A stretch of DNA of 46,487 nucleotides from Clostridia bacterium (GTDB lineage Bacteria; Bacillota; Clostridia; Oscillospirales; Acutalibacteraceae): assembly GCA_030526115.1 (NCBI GenBank), contig JAUNDK010000013.1:1-46487 (forward strand), written 5' to 3'. The position numbers and the translations under genes are program-made. Positions 8,383-16,982 of the stretch are shown here, in pieces; the stretch's first letter is position 1; each line of letters begins with the position of its first letter. The notes below the pieces were generated by a model. That model did no database searches. It was given only the letters and a program-made list of their open reading frames with translations, and was not told the DNA's origin.

Positions 8383-9699
8383 TCAGACTATATCTTCGTC
8401 ACCGAACGGATCGCCGCACTCAGGGCAGAAACGAGGTGGATTCTTCGGATCCTCCGGTACCCATCCGCACTTGTCACACTTGTACTGCGGTACTCCTGCC
8501 GGCTTCTTTGTTCCGCACTCCTGGCAGAAACGGCCTGTGTTCATTGTTCCGCAGCCCGGGCATGCCCAGCCGCCGTCTGCTTCAGGCTTCTTTGTGCCAC
8601 ATTCAGGACAGAATTTTCCGCTTGCCTGAGCACCACATGAAGGACATGTCCAGCCTGAAACCGCATTCTGCTTTGGCATCTGTGGCTGTGCCTGCTGAAC
8701 CTGAGCCTGCTGTGCACCCATCTGATAGAGGTTCTGTGGGTTCATACCCGCACCGCCTGCCATGTTCATTCCCATGAAACCAACTGCGGCACCTGCAGAG
8801 TTCTTAGCTGCATCCTGCATTGCGTTTGCCTGTGCACCTACAAGGTGAGCGGCTGCCATTGTCGGGTCACGGAATGTTGCATTTCTCTGGAGTTCCTTAA
8901 TCATTCTCTCATCTTCTTCGTCAGCCTTTACGCTGTTTACACCGAAGGAGACAATCTCGATACCACGAAGGTTTGCCCATTTATCGGAGAGAACTTCGTT
9001 TAATGTATTGGAGAGCTCGTAGGTGTGACCCGGAAGTGAAGAATAACGAATGCCCATGTCGCTGATTTTTGCAAATGCAGGCTGAAGAGCTGTGAGAAGC
9101 TCTGTCTTGAGCATTGAATCGATTTCAGTCTTTTTATATTCTGACTGAACATTTCCGCATACGTTTGTATAGAAGAGAATCGGGTTTGTGATTCTGTATG
9201 AATACTCACCGAAGCACTTTATGGAGATATCCATATCGAGGCCGATGTTTGCATCCACTACTCTGAACGGTACCGCATTTGCTGTGCCGTACTTGTTGCC
9301 CATAATCTCTTTTGTGTTGAAGTAGTAAATTCTCTGATCGTTGGCTGCGATTCCACCGAAAGTGAATCTCTTGCCCATGCTCATGAGTGTAGCCTTGATT
9401 CCCTCGCCGAGGTCACCGGAGAAAACTGAAGGCTCTGTGGAGTTATCGTACTTATACTCACCCGGCTCTGCGCAGATATCTACAACTTTACCCTGCTCTA
9501 CGATAATCATGCACTGTCCGTCTGCAACCGCAATAACGGAACCGTCTGTGATGATGTTATCGGCGCCGTGCTTACCGCCCTTTTTCTTTCCCTTTAAAAC
9601 GAGAACATCGTTCGGAATTGCTTCACAGTAGAAGTAGTCTTTCCAGGCATCACTTAATACGCCACTTGCTGAACCGATTGCTGCTGAAATAAGTCCCAT
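8383..9699 (-). CDS. SPFH/band-7 protein with C-terminal zinc ribbons (YdjI-like)
   Basis: From the ATG at 9699 the protein has 438 residues. A frame open from 9726 adds nine residues but lacks a ribosome site; AAAGG fits the 9699 start. Residues ~1-290 are an SPFH domain of the virion-core/YdjI type, beginning MGLISAAIGSASGVLSDAWK and including DYFYCEAIPNDVLVL and VSFGVNSVKADEEDE. A Gln/Met/Gly-rich linker follows, then three tandem zinc ribbons (CPSCG/CPECG, CPGCG/CQECG, CDKCG/CPECG). YdjI relatives are membrane-microdomain scaffolds linked to phage-shock-like responses in Bacillus. That role is inference here. Confidence 0.87.
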   Translation of the reverse strand: MGLISAAIGSASGVLSDAWKDYFYCEAIPNDVLVLKGKKKGGKHGADNIITDGSVIAVADGQCMIIVEQGKVVDICAEPGEYKYDNSTEPSVFSGDLGEGIKATLMSMGKRFTFGGIAANDQRIYYFNTKEIMGNKYGTANAVPFRVVDANIGLDMDISIKCFGEYSYRITNPILFYTNVCGNVQSEYKKTEIDSMLKTELLTALQPAFAKISDMGIRYSSLPGHTYELSNTLNEVLSDKWANLRGIEIVSFGVNSVKADEEDERMIKELQRNATFRDPTMAAAHLVGAQANAMQDAAKNSAGAAVGFMGMNMAGGAGMNPQNLYQMGAQQAQVQQAQPQMPKQNAVSGWTCPSCGAQASGKFCPECGTKKPEADGGWACPGCGTMNTGRFCQECGTKKPAGVPQYKCDKCGWVPEDPKNPPRFCPECGDPFGDEDIV

Positions 9700-9768
9700 A
9701 TTATATCCAACCTTTCGTTTATACATTACTTGTCCCTTGGGAAATCGTATTTCCCTTAATGTGACCTG

Positions 9769-9810
9769 ATTATATCACCGCAGAAAATTGATTACATCAC
9801 TAATATTAGT
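9769..9810 (-). promoter_or_regulatory. Promoter and palindrome upstream of SPFH gene
   Basis: On the minus strand TGA-TATAAT forms an extended -10 (TATAAT at 9769-9774). A perfect 12-bp palindrome ACTAATATTAGT at 9799-9810 lies just upstream of the -35 position and may bind a regulator. The -35 itself is poor. Confidence 0.45.
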
Positions 9811-9840
9811 ATAAATTAAAAACTTTCTTCATTTTAAACA

Positions 9841-9870
9841 AAAACGGACAGAACTTAATCTGCCCGTTTT
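9841..9870 (-). terminator. Intrinsic terminator of nitroreductase gene
   Basis: AAAACGGACAGA (9841-9852) and TCTGCCCGTTTT (9859-9870) form a 12-position stem with one mismatch. It lies 51 bases beyond the nitroreductase stop, and the stem itself supplies the T tract. Confidence 0.75.
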
Positions 9871-9921
9871 GAGTATTATATTTCGATTTTATCAAAATCC
9901 TGTAAAATTACCCTGTCAGAA

Positions 9922-10467
9922 TCAAAGATAGGTTACCAGTGCCTCTTCATCATACTCATGAGGAACCTTTGTTGTGTTTGCATGGCCTACTGCAATGGCA
10001 ATATCAAATCTGTAGTTCTCAGGGAAGAGTTTCTTTTCCCACTCTGCACCGGCAGGTGTATCGAAAATTCTTCTGAGGCATCCGATAATAAGGTTACCAA
10101 GACCCATGCTCTGGGCAGCGAGAGCAATGTTCTCAACGGCGATTCCGCTGTCACATGCATCCCATGTGCTTTCCTTGTCACCGGAAATCATAATTACAAC
10201 CGGTGCATTGTAATAGAAGCAGTTCATGGCAGCTCTCTCTTCTTCTGTCTTATCAGGTGCGGCAGCCTTTCTGAAAGCCTGTTCGAACTCTGTGAGTATA
10301 TCGCTTCCGTGCTCAAGAACCGTGAAATGGAGTTCCTGACGGTTTGCGGCTGTCGGGGCCTGAAGTCCTGCTGTTACAAGAGCCTGAATCTGTTCCTTTG
10401 TGAGCTTTTCGTCTGTGTATGCTCTGATTGAACTTCTCTCTTTGATGATTCTCTGGGTTTCTGTCAT
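9922..10467 (-). CDS. Nitroreductase family protein
   Basis: The 181-residue FMN-dependent NAD(P)H oxidoreductase of the nitroreductase fold opens with IIKERSSIRAYTDEKLT, the phosphate-binding RxSxRxF/Y motif near residues 11-17. It then has the APTAANRQ FMN-site motif near 38 and the AVENIALAAQSMGLGN helix near 130. The short length matches the compact clostridial subgroup. Physiological substrates of this family (quinones, enoates, flavins, nitro compounds) cannot be separated by sequence. It lies 21 bases downstream of pepF on the same strand and is probably co-transcribed. Its terminator is at 9841. Confidence 0.88.
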   Translation of the reverse strand: MTETQRIIKERSSIRAYTDEKLTKEQIQALVTAGLQAPTAANRQELHFTVLEHGSDILTEFEQAFRKAAAPDKTEEERAAMNCFYYNAPVVIMISGDKESTWDACDSGIAVENIALAAQSMGLGNLIIGCLRRIFDTPAGAEWEKKLFPENYRFDIAIAVGHANTTKVPHEYDEEALVTYL

Positions 10468-10488
10468 TGTAAAAAATCCTCCGTTATA

Positions 10489-12282
10489 TTACTCTGATAA
10501 GCTTTCAAACTCATCTATAAGTCCTTCAAATACCTTAATGGCATCGAGTACAGGCTGAGGAGATGCCATGTCAACACCTGCACCTCTTAACAGGTCGATA
10601 GGCTTTTTGGAACATCCTCCGCTTAAGAAGCCGATATAATCCTTAACAGCCGGCTCACCCATTGTGAGTATTCTCTGGGAAAGTGCCATGGCTGCAGCAA
10701 AACCTGTGCTGTACTGATATACATAGTAGTTATAGTAGAAATGAGGAATGCGTGTCCACTCATGGGCGATATTGTCATCAATTACAATATCATCTCCGAA
10801 ATAAAGCTTCTGGAGATCACGATAAATCTCTGTGCAGGCATCTGCTGTAACACCTTCCCCTGCCTCGTTCAGCTGATTAACCTTGAGTTCAAACTCAGCA
10901 AACATTGTCTGACGGTAAAGTGTGGACTTGAACTGCTCAAGGAAATGATTGAGAATATATGCCTTCTGCTTCTTATCCTCGGTTGTCTTTAAGAGGTACT
11001 GCATAAGGAGCGCCTCGTTACATGTGGATGCAACCTCAGCAACAAAGATTACATAGTTGGAATAAACCGGTGGCTGAGTATGGGATGAAAGATAAGTATG
11101 CAGAGAATGCCCCATTTCGTGGATAAGTGTGAAAACATCACTGAGTGTTCCATGGAAATTCAGAAGAATGTTAGGATTCATTCCATAACCGCCTGCGGAA
11201 TACGCACCGCTTCTTTTTCCTTTATTCTCATAGACATCTATCCAACGGGAATTAAGTCCCTCTTTTACTATATTGAGATACTCTTCTCCCATAGGCTCAA
11301 GAGCTTTGATTATGATATCGCACGCCTCTTCATAGGTAAAATGCATATCAACATCGCTGACCATCGGAGCATAAATATCATAGAAATGAAGCTCATCAAC
11401 ACCGAGCATTTTCTTACGGAGCTTTACATATTTATACATAGGCTCCATACCGCTGTGAACCGCCTCAATGAGATTTGTATAAACCTCTGTCGGAACCTCT
11501 GTTGCGGAAAGAGCTGCCTCAAGGGTAGAATTATACTTTCTTGCATCAGCATAGAACTTAAGGCTCTTTACCTGAGCCGAAAGAGTTGCGGCTGTGGTAT
11601 TTCTGAACTGTCTGCATGATTTATACATTGATTCATAAGCTGACCTGCGAAGCTCTCTGTCAGCACTCATCATGAGAGGACCATAGCTTCCGTGAGTAAC
11701 GGAATGAGTATTTCCCTCGCTGTCTGTGGCATCCTCAAAAGCCAGATCAGCATCACCGAACATGGAATAGATATTCTCTGCGGCAGATGCCATTTCTCCT
11801 GCCGCCGCAAGGAGCTGTTCCTCCTTTGCCGAGAGTGTGTGTCCACGCTGGGCAAATACGGTTTCAAGAGATCTTCTGTAAAGCTCCAGTTCAGGGCACT
11901 CCTTATAAAAAGCTTCTATCTGCTCATCTGTAAGGGAGAGAATCTCAGGAGTAAACCATGCGCAGGCTGACTGCAGTGATACCGCAAAAGTCATTGCCTT
12001 GGCAGAATAATCCTGGTATTTGGCTATGCGTGTGTCTTCATCACACTTTCTCTGGGCATAGTTCATTATCCTGCCGAGTAAAATACCGATTTCATCATCG
12101 AGCTGCAAGAATTCAAGAAGCTTTTCTGAAGATTTTGAGATTTCTCCCTCAAATTCAGCAATTCTCGGAAGATATGCCTTTGCATCGTCGAGAGCCTTCT
12201 CAAAAGCCTCATCACTCTCAAACATGGAACTTAAATCCCATAAATATTTTTCTTCTATGTCTTTTCTTTCCTTAATCTCCAT
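10489..12282 (-). CDS. pepF: Oligoendopeptidase F (M3 zinc metallopeptidase)
   Basis: The protein is 597 residues from the ATG at 12282. A longer open frame to 12402 is rejected because its extra 40 residues are unlike the family and AAAGGA precedes 12282. The M3 zinc motif HEMGH lies near residues 388-392 in FTLIHEMGHSLH, with the third ligand Glu downstream near FVAEVAST. PepF cleaves peptides of about 6-17 residues in the cytoplasm and recycles intracellular or imported peptides. Length and layout are normal for the family. It is probably co-transcribed with the nitroreductase. Confidence 0.93.
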   Translation of the reverse strand: MEIKERKDIEEKYLWDLSSMFESDEAFEKALDDAKAYLPRIAEFEGEISKSSEKLLEFLQLDDEIGILLGRIMNYAQRKCDEDTRIAKYQDYSAKAMTFAVSLQSACAWFTPEILSLTDEQIEAFYKECPELELYRRSLETVFAQRGHTLSAKEEQLLAAAGEMASAAENIYSMFGDADLAFEDATDSEGNTHSVTHGSYGPLMMSADRELRRSAYESMYKSCRQFRNTTAATLSAQVKSLKFYADARKYNSTLEAALSATEVPTEVYTNLIEAVHSGMEPMYKYVKLRKKMLGVDELHFYDIYAPMVSDVDMHFTYEEACDIIIKALEPMGEEYLNIVKEGLNSRWIDVYENKGKRSGAYSAGGYGMNPNILLNFHGTLSDVFTLIHEMGHSLHTYLSSHTQPPVYSNYVIFVAEVASTCNEALLMQYLLKTTEDKKQKAYILNHFLEQFKSTLYRQTMFAEFELKVNQLNEAGEGVTADACTEIYRDLQKLYFGDDIVIDDNIAHEWTRIPHFYYNYYVYQYSTGFAAAMALSQRILTMGEPAVKDYIGFLSGGCSKKPIDLLRGAGVDMASPQPVLDAIKVFEGLIDEFESLSE

Positions 12283-12404
12283 TTTTGAAAAATCCTTTCG
12301 ATATGTTTTTGCTGTTATTATACCACACAGGCATGGAAAATGGAATATTTTGTGAATGTGCGGAAACAGAAATCGGCAGGATAACCTGCCGAAAACTGAC
12401 ATTT

Positions 12405-13553
12405 TTATGAATTTACCTTTTTACCCTCAATGAAAACATACTTTACTTCTGTATCAACCTCAAATGGGCATCCGTCTGTGATGACAATGTCACCGTCTTT
12501 ACCGATTTCGATGGATCCTACTCTGTCCTCAATACCGTTATGCTTTGCGGCATTGATTGTAATTGCCTTAAGGGCATCGAATGGCTTCATACCTGATTTT
12601 ACCGCAAGACCTGCGCAAAGCGGAAGATACTGCTGAGGAATAACCGGGGAATCTGTGATGATTGAAACCTGACAGCCTGCATTTGCAAGAACTCCCGGTG
12701 TGGCAAAGGTTTTGTTGCGAAGCTCTATCTTGCTGGCATTTGTGAGGGACGGACCGACAGCCATCGGAATATCCTTCTCTTTTGCGAGTTCATCTGCAAT
12801 GAGGTGACCCTCGGTAACATGCTCAAGAGTGAGTTTCAGGTTATATTCCCTTGCTACTCTGATGGCATCAAAAATATCATCCGTGGCATGAGCATGGGCT
12901 TTAAGCGGAATCTTTCTCTCAATTACAGGAATGAGAGCCTCGAGCTTCTGGTCGAAAGCCGGCTTCTTTGTGATGTCATCACCCGCAGCATCTTTTTTCG
13001 CCTTATACTCTATGGTCTTTTCTATCATATTCCTGAGATTTGCCTGGGTTGTCATTCGGGTCATGTTTCCCTTTTCACGGTAGCATCTCTTTGGATTTTC
13101 ACCGAAAGCACACTTCATTGCTGTCGGATTCTTTACAACCATGTTATCCACTCTCTTGCCTATTGTCTTAATGGCAACAAAGGTTCCTCCGAGAACATTG
13201 GCACTGCCCGGGCCAACGCATACTGTTGTCACACCCGCATCCGCCGCCTGTCGGAATGCCGGATCCATGGCCTTTATACCGTCTATTCCTCTTAAGTGTG
13301 GTGTGCACGGATCGCTTATCTCGTTATAATCCATACCCTCGAATCCCATTCCGTAACCATCAAGACCGATGTGTCCGTGGGCCTCAACAAAGCCCGGCCA
13401 GACATCGAGACCTGTGGCATCTACTGTTTCGGAGTTTTCTGCGGAAATATTCTCACCTATCTCTGCTATTTTTCCGTCTTTGATTAAAATATCGGCTACA
13501 TAAGCCTCTTCGTTCACAGCATCGTGAACTTTTCCGTTTTTGATTAACAGCAT
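12405..13553 (-). CDS. Amidohydrolase superfamily metal-dependent hydrolase
   Basis: The 382-residue enzyme starts at the ATG at 13553, which has AAGGAGG nine bases upstream; the frame continues to 13616 but without a ribosome site. It has an N-terminal beta-sandwich (LLIKNGKVHD), metal ligands His59 and His61 in VEAHGH, later His motifs KAHAHATDD and TLEHVTEGH, and Asp in ITDSPV. This is the imidazolonepropionase/adenine deaminase-like amidohydrolase pattern with a mononuclear or binuclear metal site. The substrate is unknown. A promoter and terminator at 13617-13785 stand between it and sdaA and could give a small RNA or an attenuated leader. Confidence 0.87.
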   Translation of the reverse strand: MLLIKNGKVHDAVNEEAYVADILIKDGKIAEIGENISAENSETVDATGLDVWPGFVEAHGHIGLDGYGMGFEGMDYNEISDPCTPHLRGIDGIKAMDPAFRQAADAGVTTVCVGPGSANVLGGTFVAIKTIGKRVDNMVVKNPTAMKCAFGENPKRCYREKGNMTRMTTQANLRNMIEKTIEYKAKKDAAGDDITKKPAFDQKLEALIPVIERKIPLKAHAHATDDIFDAIRVAREYNLKLTLEHVTEGHLIADELAKEKDIPMAVGPSLTNASKIELRNKTFATPGVLANAGCQVSIITDSPVIPQQYLPLCAGLAVKSGMKPFDALKAITINAAKHNGIEDRVGSIEIGKDGDIVITDGCPFEVDTEVKYVFIEGKKVNS

Positions 13554-13616
13554 GTGAATAATCCTCCTTAAACCATATGAGAAAATTATATAACCCGACT
13601 TTGAATTTGTAAACAC

Positions 13617-13750
13617 AAAAAGAAAAAGCCTGTCAATGAAAGCTCATTAACAGGCTGATGACAGGTCTGATTCGTTTGTTAAACCCCTTTTACACTAAAT
13701 CACTTAAAGATAAATAACAATAGAATCGTGGAGGTGAAAACCCAACCTTT
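13617..13750 (-). ncRNA. Candidate small RNA or attenuator leader
   Basis: A strong promoter (13758-13785) would start a minus-strand transcript near 13750. About 95 bases later a 13-bp hairpin (13627-13639 with 13644-13656) is followed by TTTTTCTTTTTG, a good intrinsic terminator. The resulting RNA of about 130 bases has no ORF of note and carries CACCTCC, which mimics the anti-Shine-Dalgarno end of 16S rRNA and could pair with ribosome sites. Alternatively the terminator serves sdaA and the RNA is the leader of the amidohydrolase gene, 64 bases away. No Rfam family was recognised. Confidence 0.45.
13627..13656 (-). terminator. Intrinsic terminator
   Basis: AGCCTGTCAATGA and TCATTAACAGGCT make a 13-position stem (one G-U in the minus-strand RNA) with a 4-base loop, followed by a T-rich tract. 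It terminates sdaA and the candidate small RNA. Confidence 0.85.
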
Positions 13751-13757
13751 CGATATC

Positions 13758-13785
13758 ATTATAACAGAAGTTTATCCCAAGTCAA
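13758..13785 (-). promoter_or_regulatory. Promoter of candidate small RNA
   Basis: TTGACT (13780-13785) and TATAAT (13758-13763) are separated by 16 bases on the minus strand, close to the sigma-A consensus. It lies about 90 bases beyond the sdaA stop and reads toward the terminator at 13627. Confidence 0.7.
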
Positions 13786-13876
13786 GAAATATTTGTAAAA
13801 AATCAACAAATTCAACTGAATTTCACAAGTTGTTATGTGATTTATTCCGAAACAGAAAATTGAACCGCTTATGTCT

Positions 13877-15100
13877 TTAACTCTGTCTTCTTGAGTAAGC
13901 CTTGGCAAGGCCGCCTTCGCTTGTTTCGCGGTATCTCTGGTTCATATCAAGTCCGGTCTGATACATACTTTTCAGAACCATATCAAAGCTGATTCTTCTT
14001 GTACTTGTCAGGAAATAGGCGAGGTTTGCGCTGTTTATTGCTCTCATGGCGGCAACAGCGTTTCTCTCTATGCAAGGAATCTGCACAAGTCCGCATATCG
14101 GATCGCAGGTTAATCCGAGATGGTGTTCCAATGCCATTTCTGCGGCATATTCAATCTGGTCTATATCATAACCGAACAAAACCCCGGCAGCAGCCGCAGT
14201 CATGCTGCATGCTACGCCAATCTCAGCCTGACATCCGCACTCGGCACCTGATACCGATGCATTCTTTTTGGCAAGTTCTCCGAAAAGTCCGGCAACACCG
14301 AGAGCCCTGATGATTTTCCCGTCTTCATAGCCCTTCTTTTTCTGGAGATAGTAAAGTACGGAAGGAAGAACTCCGCAGCTTCCGCATGTGGGAGCGGTTA
14401 CAACTATACCGTTATCCGCATTTTCTTCACTGACCGCATAGGCATAGGCACAGACTTCCTGGCATTCCATAACCTCAGGATGGTCGGTAGCAAGCGGCTG
14501 ATTCATCAGGAACTTCGCCTTTCGCTGAATATTAAGACCTCCCGGAAGAATACCGTCCTTCTCAAGGCCCGTATGTATGGATTTTTTCATAACGCTCCAT
14601 ACTTCCGCAAGGTAATCCCAGATTTCATCACCCTCATTGATGGAAATATACTGCACGAGGTCTATATATCTGAACTGACAGAACTCCTTTATTTCGGCAA
14701 AGGAATTCTCCATATATATATCTTCATCCGGACTCTGGGATGAAGCATTATCTCTTCCTTCGATTTCTATATCACCACCGCCTATGCTGTACACTCTCAT
14801 ATAAGCACATTCTTCGCTGTTTTTATAAGCATAAAAATCCATGGTATTCGGGTGCTTCATATCGGCAGGATCTTCCTTTGAGAAAACAACCTCACATGGT
14901 TTGTCTCCGAAAACAGCCTTAACAGCTCTGTCGGTTCCGTGGCCTGCCCCTGTTTTGCTGAGTGAGCCGAAAAGCACCGCCTTTATCTCATCGGCATTCG
15001 GATTTTCTTCCCTGAATATCTCAGCTGCCGCCGCAGGTCCCATGGTATGTGAGCTGGATGGCCCCGTTCCGATTTTATATATATCTCTGATTGATTTCAT
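13877..15100 (-). CDS. sdaA: L-serine ammonia-lyase, iron-sulfur type, single chain
   Basis: The 407-residue enzyme deaminates L-serine to pyruvate and ammonia using an oxygen-labile [4Fe-4S] cluster. The N-terminal beta domain carries IYKIGTGPSSSHTMGPAAAA. The alpha domain has APTCGSCGVLPSVLYY, SGAECGCQAEIGVACSMTA and TCDPICGLVQIPCIERNA, which supply the cluster cysteines and substrate loop. Both domains are in one chain, as in E. coli SdaA rather than Bacillus SdaAA/SdaAB. At 407 residues it is somewhat shorter than the ~455 of E. coli. It has its own promoter at 15129 and terminator at 13627. Confidence 0.95.
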   Translation of the reverse strand: MKSIRDIYKIGTGPSSSHTMGPAAAAEIFREENPNADEIKAVLFGSLSKTGAGHGTDRAVKAVFGDKPCEVVFSKEDPADMKHPNTMDFYAYKNSEECAYMRVYSIGGGDIEIEGRDNASSQSPDEDIYMENSFAEIKEFCQFRYIDLVQYISINEGDEIWDYLAEVWSVMKKSIHTGLEKDGILPGGLNIQRKAKFLMNQPLATDHPEVMECQEVCAYAYAVSEENADNGIVVTAPTCGSCGVLPSVLYYLQKKKGYEDGKIIRALGVAGLFGELAKKNASVSGAECGCQAEIGVACSMTAAAAGVLFGYDIDQIEYAAEMALEHHLGLTCDPICGLVQIPCIERNAVAAMRAINSANLAYFLTSTRRISFDMVLKSMYQTGLDMNQRYRETSEGGLAKAYSRRQS

Positions 15101-15128
15101 AGCAATTCTCCAAGTTTTTGATTTGAAT

Positions 15129-15158
15129 ATTATAGCACAGATTCACATAACGGTTCAA
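15129..15158 (-). promoter_or_regulatory. Promoter of sdaA
   Basis: TTGAAC (15153-15158) and TATAAT (15129-15134) are 18 bases apart, with a TGC extension before the -10. It lies about 30 bases from the sdaA ATG. Confidence 0.65.
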
Positions 15159-15200
15159 TCGCAATCTTTCGGGTGTTACTGTCCCTTATACAGAAAAGCA

Positions 15201-15218
15201 GAGCTTCTCCCGAAGCTC
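15201..15218 (-). terminator. Short hairpin terminator after Gfo/Idh gene
   Basis: GAGCTTC and GAAGCTC form a perfect 7-bp stem with loop TCCC, just past the stop at 15230. On the minus strand it is followed by TGCTTTTC, a weak T tract. Confidence 0.5.
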
Positions 15219-15229
15219 CGCCCTAATGA

Positions 15230-16267
15230 TTATTCTCTGTTGAATATAATATTTGCGGAAAGTCTTGCTTTTTCGAGAACATTCATGACCTGAACGGTTT
15301 CATCAAGCAGTATCTTTGCGGAAGCGTAGTCCTTTGAATCCGCAATTCTTGCAAAGTCCTCGAATTCCTCTGTCATACGATGGTGTTTTTCAGGAGCGGT
15401 GTAATACTCTGTGATAAACGGTCTTATCACACTGCCTGCGGCATCTCTTCCGCCTGCCTCAGCATTCTCATCGATATAGGTTACCATGAGCTTATCGGCA
15501 ATATTCGGCTTACCCTCAATTCTCATGTAGCCCTTTTCTCCCTGAATTGTGACATAACCCGGGCTGTCGGTATCTTTTGCTCCTGTGCAGACAGCTGTAA
15601 AGTCTTTATAGCTCAGCACAAGCGCACCCGAAGTATCGATTCCGTTTGGACCAAGATTCGGATAATACTGCACATTCTCAGGCTCACCGAGAAGATTTAC
15701 GCAATAGTGAATATTGTAGATATTAATATCAAACAGAGCTCCGCCGTAATACTCTGCATCGAAAGCATGCGGAATAACACCCTGAAGATACTCATCATAT
15801 CTTGAGCTGTACTGAGAGTAATTACAGAGCACGAGCTTTATTTTTCCAAGCTTTTCTATATTGGACTTCATGTGGCTCATGATTTCGTTGTGGAGAACGG
15901 TAACCGCCTCAAAGATAAAGAGCCCTTTTTCCCCGGCAATTTTCTGAAGCTCCACAGTCTGATCATAGAAACCTGTGAACGGCTTCTCGAGAATTACGTT
16001 CTTTCCCGCAAGGAGAGCCTCTTTTGCGTAAGGGTAGTGGGCAGAATTGATAAGTCCGATATAAACAGTATCTGCCGCTGTATTTTCGAGGAGCTCCGCA
16101 TAATCTGTGTAGACCTCAGGAATATTGAACTCTTCTGCAAATTTCTCAGCCTTATCCCTTGAGTGAGGACGTGCCCATATAGCTGTTATATCTATGGTTT
16201 CGACAGGCTGAACTGCAAAAAGTGCATCAGCAATTATTTTTCCTGTTCCGATAAATGCAAGTTTCAT
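15230..16267 (-). CDS. Gfo/Idh/MocA-family oxidoreductase
   Basis: The 345-residue NAD(P)-dependent dehydrogenase has an N-terminal Rossmann fold, MKLAFIGTGKIIADAL, with the GTGxI nucleotide loop. The EKPFTG motif near residue 95 carries the conserved catalytic Lys of the family. The C-terminal half is the alpha/beta substrate domain, containing GGALFDINIYNIHYCVNLLG. Members oxidise or epimerise sugars, inositol or related polyols; the substrate is not predictable. The gene is 17 bases downstream of the cyclase gene on the same strand, so the two are likely co-transcribed. Confidence 0.9.
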   Translation of the reverse strand: MKLAFIGTGKIIADALFAVQPVETIDITAIWARPHSRDKAEKFAEEFNIPEVYTDYAELLENTAADTVYIGLINSAHYPYAKEALLAGKNVILEKPFTGFYDQTVELQKIAGEKGLFIFEAVTVLHNEIMSHMKSNIEKLGKIKLVLCNYSQYSSRYDEYLQGVIPHAFDAEYYGGALFDINIYNIHYCVNLLGEPENVQYYPNLGPNGIDTSGALVLSYKDFTAVCTGAKDTDSPGYVTIQGEKGYMRIEGKPNIADKLMVTYIDENAEAGGRDAAGSVIRPFITEYYTAPEKHHRMTEEFEDFARIADSKDYASAKILLDETVQVMNVLEKARLSANIIFNRE

Positions 16268-16284
16268 GGAATTAGCCTCCTGAT

Positions 16285-16980
16285 TTATTCTATCTCAAAA
16301 ATCGGATTACATATGGTTGCATCACCGTGAATTCTCAGCGGTGCGACAAATCCTTTGATAAGTTTCTTACCAATGAGAGGTTCGGGGTTGTAATCCTCAA
16401 TTATACGAATTGTATGACTGCTTCTTTCGGGGTCAAGCAGAGCTTTATGAACCCGGAATCCGTTTGTTCTGCCCTGAGCTATATTCTCTATACTTAATGT
16501 GTCTATTCCGACAGCTTTGATATTCGAAAGTTCCGCTCTTATCCACTCTGCGGCCTCAGGGCTGAGTGCGGCAAAATCTGTACCGTAGTCTGTAAAATTC
16601 ACAGCTCTTTTCGGCCATGTGTGGGTATTAAAAAATAAGGCACCAGCTTCATATATTTCATCTCCATATTTCTTAATCATATCTATGGTGATATATCCGT
16701 TTTTCTCTGTGACAGGACAGTCAATAAGCATAGGATGCTCAAAGATAAAGCTGGCTATGGGCAGGGCGACTGTATCGTCCATCATGGGAGCATCACCGCC
16801 CATGAAATGCCATGGTGCATCACAGTGTGTGCCGGCATGGAGGTAGATATCCAGCACAGACCCGTTCCAGCTGTCGCCCTCATCTATCTTCTCTCTGTTT
16901 GTAATTGTGGGAACAGGCAGACCCGGGTAAACTCCCATACCGTCATAAATCGGATAACCGGTCTCGACATAAGTGCTCAT
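16285..16980 (-). CDS. Cyclase family metal-dependent hydrolase (kynurenine formamidase-like)
   Basis: The 231-residue protein has the cyclase-family (PF04199) metal motif LHAGTHCDAPWHFMGG near residues 47-62 (HxGTHxDxPxH), and later ALFFNTHTWPKR and RVHKALL segments. Relatives include bacterial kynurenine formamidase KynB and isatin hydrolase, which open amide or lactam rings using Mn or Zn. No tryptophan-catabolism neighbours are adjacent, although an indolepyruvate oxidoreductase lies 2.4 kb upstream. It follows the zinc-ribbon gene after two bases, so translation is probably coupled. Confidence 0.85.
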   Translation of the reverse strand: MSTYVETGYPIYDGMGVYPGLPVPTITNREKIDEGDSWNGSVLDIYLHAGTHCDAPWHFMGGDAPMMDDTVALPIASFIFEHPMLIDCPVTEKNGYITIDMIKKYGDEIYEAGALFFNTHTWPKRAVNFTDYGTDFAALSPEAAEWIRAELSNIKAVGIDTLSIENIAQGRTNGFRVHKALLDPERSSHTIRIIEDYNPEPLIGKKLIKGFVAPLRIHGDATICNPIFEIE

Positions 16981-16982
16981 GA

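Noticed and set aside
8201-8629. 142-codon plus-strand open frame
   Set aside because: It is antisense to the DUF4428 and SPFH genes; its repeated Pro/His/Ser content is the reverse reading of the zinc-ribbon codons.
13733-13879. 48-codon plus-strand ORF starting GTG behind GGAGG
   Set aside because: The GGAGG touches the GTG, leaving no spacing, and the frame runs antisense across the promoter and the end of sdaA. The minus-strand RNA reading explains the sequence better.
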